From Pelomonas sp052436255 (GTDB lineage Bacteria > Pseudomonadota > Gammaproteobacteria > Burkholderiales > Burkholderiaceae_C), in the NCBI GenBank assembly GCA_052436255.1, contig JBQVNP010000004.1, positions 1-64,000 on the forward strand: a stretch of DNA of 64,000 bases. The letters run 5' to 3'. Positions 35,808 to 43,429 of the stretch are shown here, one piece after another (within the stretch, counting starts at the first letter, position 1; each line of letters begins with the position of its first letter). The position numbers and the translations under genes were made by a program. The notes under the pieces were generated by a model. It saw nothing but the letters and a program-made list of their open reading frames with translations, made no database searches and was not told where the DNA came from.

Positions 35808-36596
35808 TCAGTGCTTGCAGTCGCAATCGCCGTCACCGTCCTTGCCGCCGCCATTGCCCTCGGTGCCGCAGCCGCTGCTGGGGTTGAGGTCATGGGCCGG
35901 CACATCGCGCTCTTTGGCCTTGAGATACAGGCCGCCCTGCGCCTGCGGCGCCTGGCGCACGTCGATGCGGCGGATGCCGAGGATGAAGTGGTCGCGCTCG
36001 GGCAGGGTCTGGCGCAGCGTCTCTTCGGCCTTCTCGCCGCCGTGTGTCAGATAGCCCTGGACGGCGGCGCGCCGCACGGAGAAGTTCTCGTGACCTGTGT
36101 GGCGCAGCAGCAGTTCGCAGGCGCGCTGGCTGCCGTCGGCGGCCAGCCGCGTCACGGCCTCGACCGCAGTGGTGCGGATCATGACCTCCTCGCCCGCCGT
36201 GGTGAAGCCGTGCGGGTCGGCCGAGCGCTCTTCAGGGATGCGGCTGCTGAGCAGCCGGTCCAGTGGGTCGAGCGCGCTTTCGTGCTTGAGCTCGGCCATC
36301 AGCTGCACCAGCGCCCAGCGGTCGAGGTAGCGGTCCTCGGCCAGGCGGCCGACCTCTTCGGCCAGGGCGTGCACGACTTCCTTGCCGCGCCGCGCCAGCC
36401 CGTCGAGCGCCTGCTGGTAGCAGCGCTCGGCAACCTCGCCCGCGCCGCCCATGCGGTTGATGGTTTCGACGATGCGCGCCGCTAATTCGGCATCGACGCT
36501 GCGTTCGAAGTGGAAGGGGTTGGCCATCGCCTGCACCTCCAGCCGGTCGTCGGCCGTGAGGCCTGGAGTATCTGCGGCGCGCAGTGTCGGTTCCAT
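35808..36596 (-). CDS. HEAT-repeat-like protein with Cys-rich acidic tail
   Basis: 262 residues. Helical repeats at about 60-200 include a HEAT-like unit (GSQRACELLLRHTGHENFSV, RRAAVQGYLTHGG). The C terminus is unusual: a Gly/Asp stretch ending DGDGDCDCKH, which could bind a metal. No signal peptide or membrane segment. ATG 36596 is preceded by AAGGGA. HEAT proteins are scaffolds or lyase-like; here the partner is probably the metzincin-like protein encoded next. Divergent from the ADH-PatZ pair. Confidence 0.7.
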   Translation of the reverse strand: MEPTLRAADTPGLTADDRLEVQAMANPFHFERSVDAELAARIVETINRMGGAGEVAERCYQQALDGLARRGKEVVHALAEEVGRLAEDRYLDRWALVQLMAELKHESALDPLDRLLSSRIPEERSADPHGFTTAGEEVMIRTTAVEAVTRLAADGSQRACELLLRHTGHENFSVRRAAVQGYLTHGGEKAEETLRQTLPERDHFILGIRRIDVRQAPQAQGGLYLKAKERDVPAHDLNPSSGCGTEGNGGGKDGDGDCDCKH

Positions 36597-36970
36597 CGCG
36601 GTCCCTTCTGTGCCATCAGGCTGGCACGGGCATGCATTGCTTCGCTGCAAAACGCAGCGAATGACCCCGGGGCCCACCCGTCGGGCAAGTCCTCCAAGGT
36701 GTGGTCCGGGTGAAGCCAATTTAGTAGGCATACCGCGCCAAGTCTTCCTTTCGATAGGGGACGCGGTGGGTTCTAGGGGCAGGGTCCACCTGCCCTGTTG
36801 CAACTGACACAGCCATGCGCGTCCTTTGAGCTAGCGCAAGCTGCAACGCGGCGTGGGGGCCTACCCTCTCGCGGCGCTTCCACCCTCGATACCCCGGCAA
36901 GCCTGGGGCTGGGGGCGGGCCGACGTCATGGAACCCTTCCAGGCGCGCTGCGCCTTTTGGAGAACTCACC
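36597..36970. promoter_or_regulatory. Divergent regulatory region, HEAT operon and ADH-PatZ operon
   Basis: 374 bases without a gene. It contains the FNR/Anr-like box at 36826-36839 (described separately). On the HEAT side I see CACCCGGACCACACC and a CGTTTTGCAGCG-type palindrome near 36645-36665, meaning unknown. No gene-sized reading frame with normal codon use is seen. Confidence 0.5.
36826..36839. promoter_or_regulatory. FNR/Anr-type box (imperfect)
   Basis: TTGAG-CTAG-CGCAA, close to the FNR/Anr consensus TTGAT-N4-ATCAA (half-sites TTGA and CAA conserved). It lies 131 bases upstream of the ADH start and would fit oxygen-responsive control of the ADH-PatZ pair. Confidence 0.55.
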
Positions 36971-38044
36971 ATGGCCATGATGAAAGCCGCCGTCTTCGTC
37001 GAACCCGGCCGCATCGTGCTCGACGACAAGCGCATCCCCGATGTCGGCCCTCAGGACGCGCTGATCCGCATCACGACGACGACCATCTGCGGCACCGACA
37101 TCCACATCCTCAAGGGCGAGTACCCGGTCGAGCGCGGCCTGACCATCGGCCACGAGCCGGTGGGCGTCATCGAGAAGCTCGGCTCGGGCGTGCGCGGCTA
37201 CCGCGAAGGCCAGCGCGTCATTGCCGGCGCCATCACGCCCAGCGGCTGGAGCGCGGCCTGCCTGTGCGGCTGCGGCTCGCAGGACGGCGCCGGCACGGTG
37301 CATGGCTGGAAGGCCATGGGCGGCTGGCGCTTCGGCAACACCATCGACGGCTGCCAGGCCGAGTACGTGCTGGTGCCCGACGCCATGGTCAACCTGGCAC
37401 CCGTGCCCGACTCGCTGAGCGACGAGCAGGTGCTGATGTGCCCCGACATCATGTCCACCGGCTTCAGCGGCGCCGAGAGCGCGGGCGTGCGCATCGGCGA
37501 CACGGTGGCCGTGTTCGCGCAAGGCCCCATCGGCCTGTGCGCGACGGCCGGCGCCAAGCTCAGCGGCGCCTCGATGGTGATCGGCGTCGACCGCCTCGCC
37601 AACCGCCTGCACATCGCCACGCAGATGGGCGCGGACCATGTCATCGACGCCAGCAAGGCCGACCCCATCGAGGAAATCATGCGGCTCACCGACGGCCGGG
37701 GCGTGGACGTCGCCATCGAGGCGCTGGGCACGCAGCAGACCTTCGAGGCCTGTTTGCGCGTGCTGCGGCCGGGCGGCACGCTGTCCAGCCTGGGCGTCTA
37801 TTCCACCGACCTGACCATCCCACTGGGCGCCTTTGCGGCCGGCCTGGGCGACCACCGGATCGTCACCACCCTCTGCCCCGGCGGCAAGGAGCGCATGCGT
37901 CGGCTGATGGCCATGATCGCCTCGCGGCGCGTCAACCTGGAGGCGATGGTGACCCACCGCTTCAAGCTCGACGACATCGAGACCGCCTACGAGCTCTTCG
38001 GCCACCAGCGCGACGGCGTGCTGAAAGTGGCCATCACGCCGTGA
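36971..38044 (+). CDS. Secondary-alcohol dehydrogenase-type zinc enzyme
   Basis: 357-residue medium-chain dehydrogenase resembling Thermoanaerobacter/Clostridium secondary alcohol dehydrogenases. Catalytic zinc ligands appear as Cys in TICGTDIH, His-Glu in TIGHEPVG and Asp in CPDIMSTGF; the structural zinc loop is absent, as in that subgroup. The nucleotide fold ends in GVDRLANR: the Asp after beta-2 suggests NAD rather than NADP. The stop overlaps the start of the PatZ-like gene as GTGA. Possible role in butanediol, isopropanol or similar metabolism, perhaps when oxygen is low. Confidence 0.88.
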   Translation: MAMMKAAVFVEPGRIVLDDKRIPDVGPQDALIRITTTTICGTDIHILKGEYPVERGLTIGHEPVGVIEKLGSGVRGYREGQRVIAGAITPSGWSAACLCGCGSQDGAGTVHGWKAMGGWRFGNTIDGCQAEYVLVPDAMVNLAPVPDSLSDEQVLMCPDIMSTGFSGAESAGVRIGDTVAVFAQGPIGLCATAGAKLSGASMVIGVDRLANRLHIATQMGADHVIDASKADPIEEIMRLTDGRGVDVAIEALGTQQTFEACLRVLRPGGTLSSLGVYSTDLTIPLGAFAAGLGDHRIVTTLCPGGKERMRRLMAMIASRRVNLEAMVTHRFKLDDIETAYELFGHQRDGVLKVAITP

Positions 38045-40719
38045 GCATCCGCCACCTCGACCAACTTCTCTCGCCGCGCTCGGTCGTCGTGGTCGGCGCC
38101 TCCAACCGCCCCGGCAGCGTCGGTGCGACCGTCTGGCGCAACCTGTGCGCCGGCACGTTTGCCGGCCCCGTTTTCGGCGTGAATCGCAAGCACGCTGAGC
38201 TGGACGGCGTGGCGCTGGCCGCCCGTGTCGGCGACCTGCCCGAGGCGCCCGACCTGGCCGTGCTGTGCACCCCGCCCGACACCGTGGCCGGCCTCATCGC
38301 CGAGCTGGGCGAACTGGGCACGCGCGCCGCCATCGTCATGACTGCCGGCCTGAGCGTCGCGCAGAAGCAGGCCGCGCTCGACGCTGCACGGCCGCACCTG
38401 CTGCGCCTGCTCGGCCCCAACTGCCTGGGCCTGCTGTCGCCGCGCATTGGGCTGAACGCCAGCTTCGCCCACATTGATGCGCTGCCCGGCGACATCGCCT
38501 TCGTGTCGCAGTCGGGCGCGTTGGTCACGGCAGTGCTGGACTGGGCGCGCTCGCGGCACATCGGCTTCTCGCACATGGTGTCGCTCGGCGAGCGCGCCGA
38601 CGTCGATTTCGGCGACCTGCTGGACCATTTCGCCAGCGACCCCCATACCCGCGCCATCCTGCTCTACATGGAATCCATCGAGCACCCGCGCAAGTTCATG
38701 TCGGCGGCGCGTGCGGCGGCACGTAACAAGCCGGTCATCGTGGTGAAGGCCGGCCGCGCCGGCAACGGCTTGCAGGCGGCCGCGTCGCACACCGGCGCAC
38801 TCGCGGGGTCGGACGTCGTCATCGACGCTGCCATCCGCCGTGCCGGCATGCTGCGCGTGGAGACGCTGCAGGACCTGTTCATGGCAGCCGAGACGCTGGC
38901 GCATTTCCGAGGCAGCCCGCAGAAGGGGCTCACGCTGATGACCAATGGCGGCGGTGCCGGCGTCATGGCGGCGGACGCAGCGGCGCTCGCCGGCGTCGAG
39001 CTGCCGCCCCTGAGCCAGGCGTTGCACACCAGGCTCGACGCCGTGCTGCCGCCCACCTGGTCGCGCGGCAACCCCGTCGACATCATTGGCGACGCGCCGG
39101 TCGAGCGCTACACGGCGACGCTGCGTGCGCTGCTTGACGCCCCCGACGCCGGCGCGGTGCTGTTCATGCACGCGCCGACGGCCATCGTGCGCAGCGAGGA
39201 CATCGCTCGCGCCTGCGCCCCGCTGGCGCGCGAGGCGGCGGGCCGGCTGATGAGCTGCTGGCTCGGCGACGCCGGCGTGGCCGAGGCGCGGCGCGTCTTC
39301 AAGGCCGCAGGTGTGGCCACCTACGACACGCCCGAGGAAGCCGTGCGCGCCTTCGCCATGCTGGCCCGCTACGCCAGCAACCAGGCCCTGCTCACCGAGG
39401 CGCCCACCGCCAGCGAGGCCGGACCCGCGGACCGCGCGGCGGCCCGCGCCGTCGTGGAGGCCGCACTCGCCGACGGCCGCGACATGCTGGACGAGCTGGA
39501 GGCCAAGGCGGTGCTGCAGGCCTATGGCATGCCGGTCGTGCCGACGGTCGCGGTCGGCGCCTCGGCCGATGAAGCGGTCGCGGCCGCGGTCGCCATCGGG
39601 TATCCCGTCGCGCTGAAGATCCTGTCGCCCGACATCAGCCACAAGTCCGATGTCGGTGGCGTCGTGCTGGCGCTGGCGGACGCCGCGGCGCTGCGGCTGG
39701 CCGCCGCGCAGATGCTGGCGCGTGTCCGCTCGGTCAGGCCGTCAGCCCGCGTCACCGGCTTCACCGTGCAGGCCATGGTGCGCCGCCCGCATGCGCAGGA
39801 GCTGATCGTCGGCGCCAGCGTGGACCCGGTGTTCGGCCCGGTCATCCTGTTCGGGCAGGGCGGCACGGCCGTCGAGGTGGTGGTCGACCGCGCCATCGGC
39901 CTGCCGCCGCTGAACCGCGTGCTGGCGCGCGAGCTGGTGGCCACCACGCGTGTGTCCAGGCTGCTGGCCGGCTACCGCGACCATGCGCCCGCACGCATGG
40001 ACGCCATCTGCGATGTGCTCGTGAGCGTGTCGCAGATGCTGGCCGACCTGCCCGAGCTCGCTGAGCTGGACATCAACCCGCTGCTGGCCGACGGCGACGG
40101 CGTCATCGCGCTGGACGCCCGCCTGCGCGTCACCCCCGCGGCCAGCGCGGGCACTGCGCGCTTCGCCATTCAGCCTTATCCGGCCGAACTCGCCGAGACC
40201 TGGGCCTGGCAGGGCCGGCAGCTGCTGGTGCGGCCGATCCGCCCCGATGACGAGGCGCGCCACCTCGCGTTTGCCGGGCAGCTCGCGCCCGAAGACATCC
40301 GCCTGCGCTTCTTCAGCACGCGGCGCGAATTGCCGCGCAGCGAGCTGGCCCGGCTGGTGCAGATCGACTACGACCGCGAGATGGCCTTCGTCGTCATCGA
40401 GACGCAGCCCGATGGCACGCAGCGCACGCTGGGCGTCGTGCGGGCCATGGCCGACCCCGACAACATCGAGGCCGAGTTCGCCATCATCCTGGCCACCGAG
40501 TTGCAGGGGCAGGGCCTGGGCCAGCGGCTGCTGGACAAGATGGTGGCCTACCTGCGCGGCCACGGCACGCAGCGCCTGGTGGCGCTGGTGCTGCGCGAGA
40601 ACACGGGCATGCGCGAGCTGGCAATGCAGGGCGGCTTCGCTCTGGACACGGCGGGGTCGGATCGCGACGCCTTTCGCTATGTGCTGGACCTGAAATTGAC
40701 AACCAAACAAGGCCACTGA
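38041..40719 (+). CDS. PatZ/Pat-like protein: ADP-forming acyl-CoA synthetase fused to GNAT acetyltransferase
   Basis: 892 residues, matching E. coli PatZ length. CoA-binding domain (about 1-130), succinyl-CoA-ligase-like region with SHTGALAGSDVV (His about 245), ATP-grasp domain (about 480-690, ILFGQGGTAVEVVVDRAI) and a C-terminal GNAT (about 725-885, LQGQGLGQRLLDKM for acetyl-CoA binding). PatZ enzymes acetylate lysines of acetyl-CoA synthetase and other proteins. The start is GTG at 38041, overlapping the ADH stop; upstream frames run through ADH and are rejected. Coupled expression with ADH suggests control of acetate/alcohol metabolism. Confidence 0.9.
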   Translation: MSIRHLDQLLSPRSVVVVGASNRPGSVGATVWRNLCAGTFAGPVFGVNRKHAELDGVALAARVGDLPEAPDLAVLCTPPDTVAGLIAELGELGTRAAIVMTAGLSVAQKQAALDAARPHLLRLLGPNCLGLLSPRIGLNASFAHIDALPGDIAFVSQSGALVTAVLDWARSRHIGFSHMVSLGERADVDFGDLLDHFASDPHTRAILLYMESIEHPRKFMSAARAAARNKPVIVVKAGRAGNGLQAAASHTGALAGSDVVIDAAIRRAGMLRVETLQDLFMAAETLAHFRGSPQKGLTLMTNGGGAGVMAADAAALAGVELPPLSQALHTRLDAVLPPTWSRGNPVDIIGDAPVERYTATLRALLDAPDAGAVLFMHAPTAIVRSEDIARACAPLAREAAGRLMSCWLGDAGVAEARRVFKAAGVATYDTPEEAVRAFAMLARYASNQALLTEAPTASEAGPADRAAARAVVEAALADGRDMLDELEAKAVLQAYGMPVVPTVAVGASADEAVAAAVAIGYPVALKILSPDISHKSDVGGVVLALADAAALRLAAAQMLARVRSVRPSARVTGFTVQAMVRRPHAQELIVGASVDPVFGPVILFGQGGTAVEVVVDRAIGLPPLNRVLARELVATTRVSRLLAGYRDHAPARMDAICDVLVSVSQMLADLPELAELDINPLLADGDGVIALDARLRVTPAASAGTARFAIQPYPAELAETWAWQGRQLLVRPIRPDDEARHLAFAGQLAPEDIRLRFFSTRRELPRSELARLVQIDYDREMAFVVIETQPDGTQRTLGVVRAMADPDNIEAEFAIILATELQGQGLGQRLLDKMVAYLRGHGTQRLVALVLRENTGMRELAMQGGFALDTAGSDRDAFRYVLDLKLTTKQGH

Positions 40720-40852
40720 GGCACCGAGGGAGCGGGATGAAGGCGCCGCTGATCTCTGTGTCTCAGAGGCCGTGTGAGGCCTCACCGCTGCTGGTGCTGT
40801 GGGTGCTGTGGGTGCTACCACAGGGCCGGTGCGGTGCGGTGTGGGTGTTCCA

Positions 40853-40866
40853 TTGATTTGCATCAA
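40853..40866. promoter_or_regulatory. FNR/Anr box (perfect)
   Basis: TTGAT-TTGC-ATCAA, an exact match to the FNR/Anr consensus with symmetric half-sites, centred about 60 bases upstream of the ATG at 40920. That spacing suits class II activation (site near -41.5) if transcription starts near 40901. Confidence 0.8.
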
Positions 40867-40919
40867 GCATTGGCCCGTCTGCCAGTGCAATGCTCTGTCC
40901 ATCCCAACAGGAGGTTCTG

Positions 40920-41270
40920 ATGCATACCGTGTTCGCCCTGATGACTGCCGCTGTGCTGGCGGCTTCCGCGTCCCTCGCCATCGCCCAGTCGGACAAGGAC
41001 CACGCCGCCCACCATGCTGAGGGCGCGTCCGCCCCGTCCCCCGCAGGGAAGAATCTCACCGCTCCTGCCTTGGCGCCCAAAGCCAAGCCGCGGGCCGCCG
41101 TTGCGGCAGCGTCTGCCGCTTCCGGCGCGAAGGGCATGGGCATGGGCGGCTCGGACAAGAAGCAGATGCACGCCGACATGCACAAAGAAGGTGGCATGCA
41201 TGATCAGATGCATGGCAAGGGCGGCAAGAAGATGAGCGCCATGCCGGCCGCATCTGCGGCGAGCAGGTGA
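40920..41270 (+). CDS. Small secreted His/Met-rich protein
   Basis: 116 residues. Signal peptide MHTVFALMTAAVLAASASLA, then DKDHAAHHAEG, a Lys/Ala/Pro linker and a C-terminal Met/His-rich region (MGMGGSDKKQMHADMHKEGG, then MHDQMHGKG). Such regions bind copper or other soft metals. An AGGAGG ribosome-binding site precedes the ATG. The FNR box upstream suggests expression under low oxygen. The DUF2933 gene follows 9 bases later. Family not recognised; metal binding is inferred from composition. Confidence 0.72.
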   Translation: MHTVFALMTAAVLAASASLAIAQSDKDHAAHHAEGASAPSPAGKNLTAPALAPKAKPRAAVAAASAASGAKGMGMGGSDKKQMHADMHKEGGMHDQMHGKGGKKMSAMPAASAASR

Positions 41271-41279
41271 TGACCGGTC

Positions 41280-41528
41280 ATGAATGACCTCGTCGCCACT
41301 CCATCGCGCTGGCGCTCTCCCCTGGGTGCCTTCATGCTCGTTGCCGGCGCAGTCGGCCTGTACTACCTGTTGACGGAACACGTCGCCCACTTCCGTCAGG
41401 CGCTGCCGTTCTTGTTCCTGCTGGCCTGTCCGCTGATGCACCTGTTCCATGGGCATGGGCACGATGGCCATCATGGCCACGGGCAAGGCAAGAGCGGCGC
41501 CCAGCCTGAGGATGGCTCTGAGCGCTGA
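41280..41528 (+). CDS. DUF2933 domain-containing small membrane protein
   Basis: 82 residues: one or two membrane helices (about 17-35 and 43-58, FMLVAGAVGLYYLLTEHVAH and PFLFLLACPLMHLFHGHG), ending in a His/Gly-rich tail (HGHGHDGHHGHGQGK). DUF2933 proteins are found beside copper or heavy-metal resistance genes. Next to the His/Met-rich secreted protein it forms a likely metal-handling pair. Confidence 0.82.
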   Translation: MNDLVATPSRWRSPLGAFMLVAGAVGLYYLLTEHVAHFRQALPFLFLLACPLMHLFHGHGHDGHHGHGQGKSGAQPEDGSER

Positions 41529-41837
41529 TGAAGCGACAAGCTCCCTCGCCGGTCGGTCACGGCGACGGGGCTGAGCGTCGGCCTGGGCGCATCGCGGCCG
41601 GCGCCGCGAAGGCTGCAGCGCCAGCAGTGCGACGCCTGCCTTGGGCACTGGCCTGCGTTGTCCGAGCCGGCTCGGCAGTCCTGGTTGGGTTGGCGCTGCG
41701 CGGCCGGCCGCTCGGTGCGGGCGGCGCAGCCGCGGTTCGTGATTGCCAATGACAAGCAGGCGCTGGCAATCCGACGGCCTCCTGGCGCTGGCCCGTCTGC
41801 CACCCTGGCCGGCCTGTTCGCAGGCCACCTGCCGGCC
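41529..41837. other. Gene-poor interval between DUF2933 gene and diheme lipoprotein gene
   Basis: 309 bases. A 74-codon frame starts on the DUF2933 stop (TGATG) at 41528 and ends at 41752, but it is Arg/Ala-rich with no recognisable feature and looks non-coding. No clear terminator. Genes on both sides converge here. Confidence 0.4.
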
Positions 41838-43310
41838 TCACAGCTTGCGCAGATAGGCCAGCAGCGCCGGCGTCTCGGCGTCGGTGAACGGCCGGTCGAT
41901 GACCGGTGGCGTGACGCCCGGCTGCGTGGTTAGCAGCGGCGCTGCGGGGTTCTGCACCTGCACGCGCTTGTAGAACTGCTTGTAGTGCTCCAGCATCTCT
42001 TCCAGCGTGGCGGCGGTGTTGTTCGAGAAGTAGGGCGCCGTCTGGGCGATGCCGCGCAGGCTGGGGATGTCCATCTTCTGGATGTCTCCCGGCCCGCCCG
42101 CCGCGGGGTAGCCGGTGAGCAGCAGCCGGCCGGGGTCGGAGGTGGTGACGCGGGTCACGCACGCGGGCTGCGGTGCGGGGCCGCCGCAAGGGGTGCCCGA
42201 GGGCGCGGTGCCGCTGTTGGTGATCTGGTAGGTGCGCACATTGCGCATCTGGCTGGGGCTGCAGGCCGCGAACAGGAAGCGCGCCGGGCTCACGCTGTCC
42301 ACCGGGCGCGGGCAGGCGGTGATGATGTCGTGATACCGCACCAGCGCGGTGGGTGTACCCATGATGCCCTGGCGTATGGGAGCGCTGCCGCTGGGGTGCG
42401 CGCCCAGGTTGCCGTGGCACTGGGCACACGCGCGGTTGAAGACGGTTTTGCCGACGCGCTCCAGATCGCTGAGCACGGGGTCGGGGTCGGGCAGCGCGCT
42501 GGCCCCCGCGCTCATGGCCTGGGCAAGCAGCTTCACGCCGGGGCTGGAGAACATCGCGTTCTGGAATGCCGCGAGGTCGTCCAGAAACGAGGTTGGCGCA
42601 TCCACCGCGGTGGACGCATGGCTGCGCAGCGCGCTTTGGGCCTGGTTCTGCAGCGTGTCGATGCGGCCGTCCAGTTGGTAGCCGCCGCTCGGGTTGGCGC
42701 CGCGCGGCCAGGCCGGCGCCTGGCCGTCGGGGCCGGTCAGGCGGGCGTCCAGGATGGAGGGCACGGCGCGCCAGACGTCGACCTGCGTCTCGTCGGTGGC
42801 CCGTGCCGAGGCCGGGCAGGGTACGCTGGCGCCGCAGTCCAGCAGCTTGATGTTGGCCGGCAGCGGCAAGGTCACCCGCACCAGGCCATTGACGGTGAGA
42901 TTGGTGAAATCGCGCGCGGCGGCGCCCAGCACCCGGAAATCGTCCGCGTCGATGGCGCGGAACAAGGGGTCGTCGACGCCGCTGGCGAGCATGGCGGCCA
43001 GGCGCTCCTGGGCCCTGGCCGGGCTGAGCTGGAAGCGCTCGGTGGGTGAATGGCAATCGGCGCAGGCCCGGCCATTGCCGGCCATGCCCACCAGCTGGCG
43101 GTCGTTGAAGTTGGCCTTGCCGCGGCAGACGGCGCTGGTCTGGTGGGAGGCCAGCGTGGCCGCAGGCGTGAGCAGGCAGCCGTCTTCATCCAGGGCGGCG
43201 ACGTCGCCCCCGCCACCGCCGCCGCAGGCGGACAGCGTGATCGCCGCCAGCAGCAGCGCCTTCAACGGGTGGCGGTGGCGGGTGAGGAGGGCAGGGCGGA
43301 TGTCGTTCAT
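41838..43310 (-). CDS. Diheme cytochrome c peroxidase/MauG-like lipoprotein
   Basis: 490 residues. Lipoprotein signal (LLLAAITLSACGGGGGG), then two c-type heme sites, RACADCHS and RACAQCHG, with the spacing of CCP/MauG-family diheme proteins. The N-terminal heme region and the C-terminal domain (MDIPSLRGIAQTAPYFSNNT) fit di-heme oxidoreductases. It may reduce peroxide or modify a protein or surface substrate. Start ATG 43310 gives MNDIRPALLTRHRH. Divergent from a CadC-like regulator 119 bases away, which probably controls it. Confidence 0.85.
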   Translation of the reverse strand: MNDIRPALLTRHRHPLKALLLAAITLSACGGGGGGDVAALDEDGCLLTPAATLASHQTSAVCRGKANFNDRQLVGMAGNGRACADCHSPTERFQLSPARAQERLAAMLASGVDDPLFRAIDADDFRVLGAAARDFTNLTVNGLVRVTLPLPANIKLLDCGASVPCPASARATDETQVDVWRAVPSILDARLTGPDGQAPAWPRGANPSGGYQLDGRIDTLQNQAQSALRSHASTAVDAPTSFLDDLAAFQNAMFSSPGVKLLAQAMSAGASALPDPDPVLSDLERVGKTVFNRACAQCHGNLGAHPSGSAPIRQGIMGTPTALVRYHDIITACPRPVDSVSPARFLFAACSPSQMRNVRTYQITNSGTAPSGTPCGGPAPQPACVTRVTTSDPGRLLLTGYPAAGGPGDIQKMDIPSLRGIAQTAPYFSNNTAATLEEMLEHYKQFYKRVQVQNPAAPLLTTQPGVTPPVIDRPFTDAETPALLAYLRKL

Positions 43311-43429
43311 GGGGGTGCGGCTCCGTGGGGTCCGCAAGGCGTGGACCGGCACGCCACAATCGCCGGCACCCCGCCGCGCTGTCTTGAACGGCAGTTGAAT
43401 AATCCCTGAAACCTCCCTGAAGCCGCGCC

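Noticed and set aside
36620..36645. RpoN-like TGGCAC...TGC near the HEAT gene
   Set aside because: The GG and GC pairs are one base off the required -24/-12 spacing.
36853..38040. Long N-terminal extension of the PatZ-like gene
   Set aside because: It runs through the ADH gene in another frame with low-complexity Arg-rich composition. The GTG at 38041 gives the normal PatZ N terminus.
41528..41752. 74-codon frame starting on the DUF2933 stop
   Set aside because: TGATG coupling is tempting, but the protein is Arg/Ala-rich without motifs and there is no support beyond the overlap.
41557..43056. 499-codon minus-strand frame
   Set aside because: Overlaps the diheme lipoprotein in another frame and is Arg/Pro-rich; the two CxxCH motifs are in the other frame.
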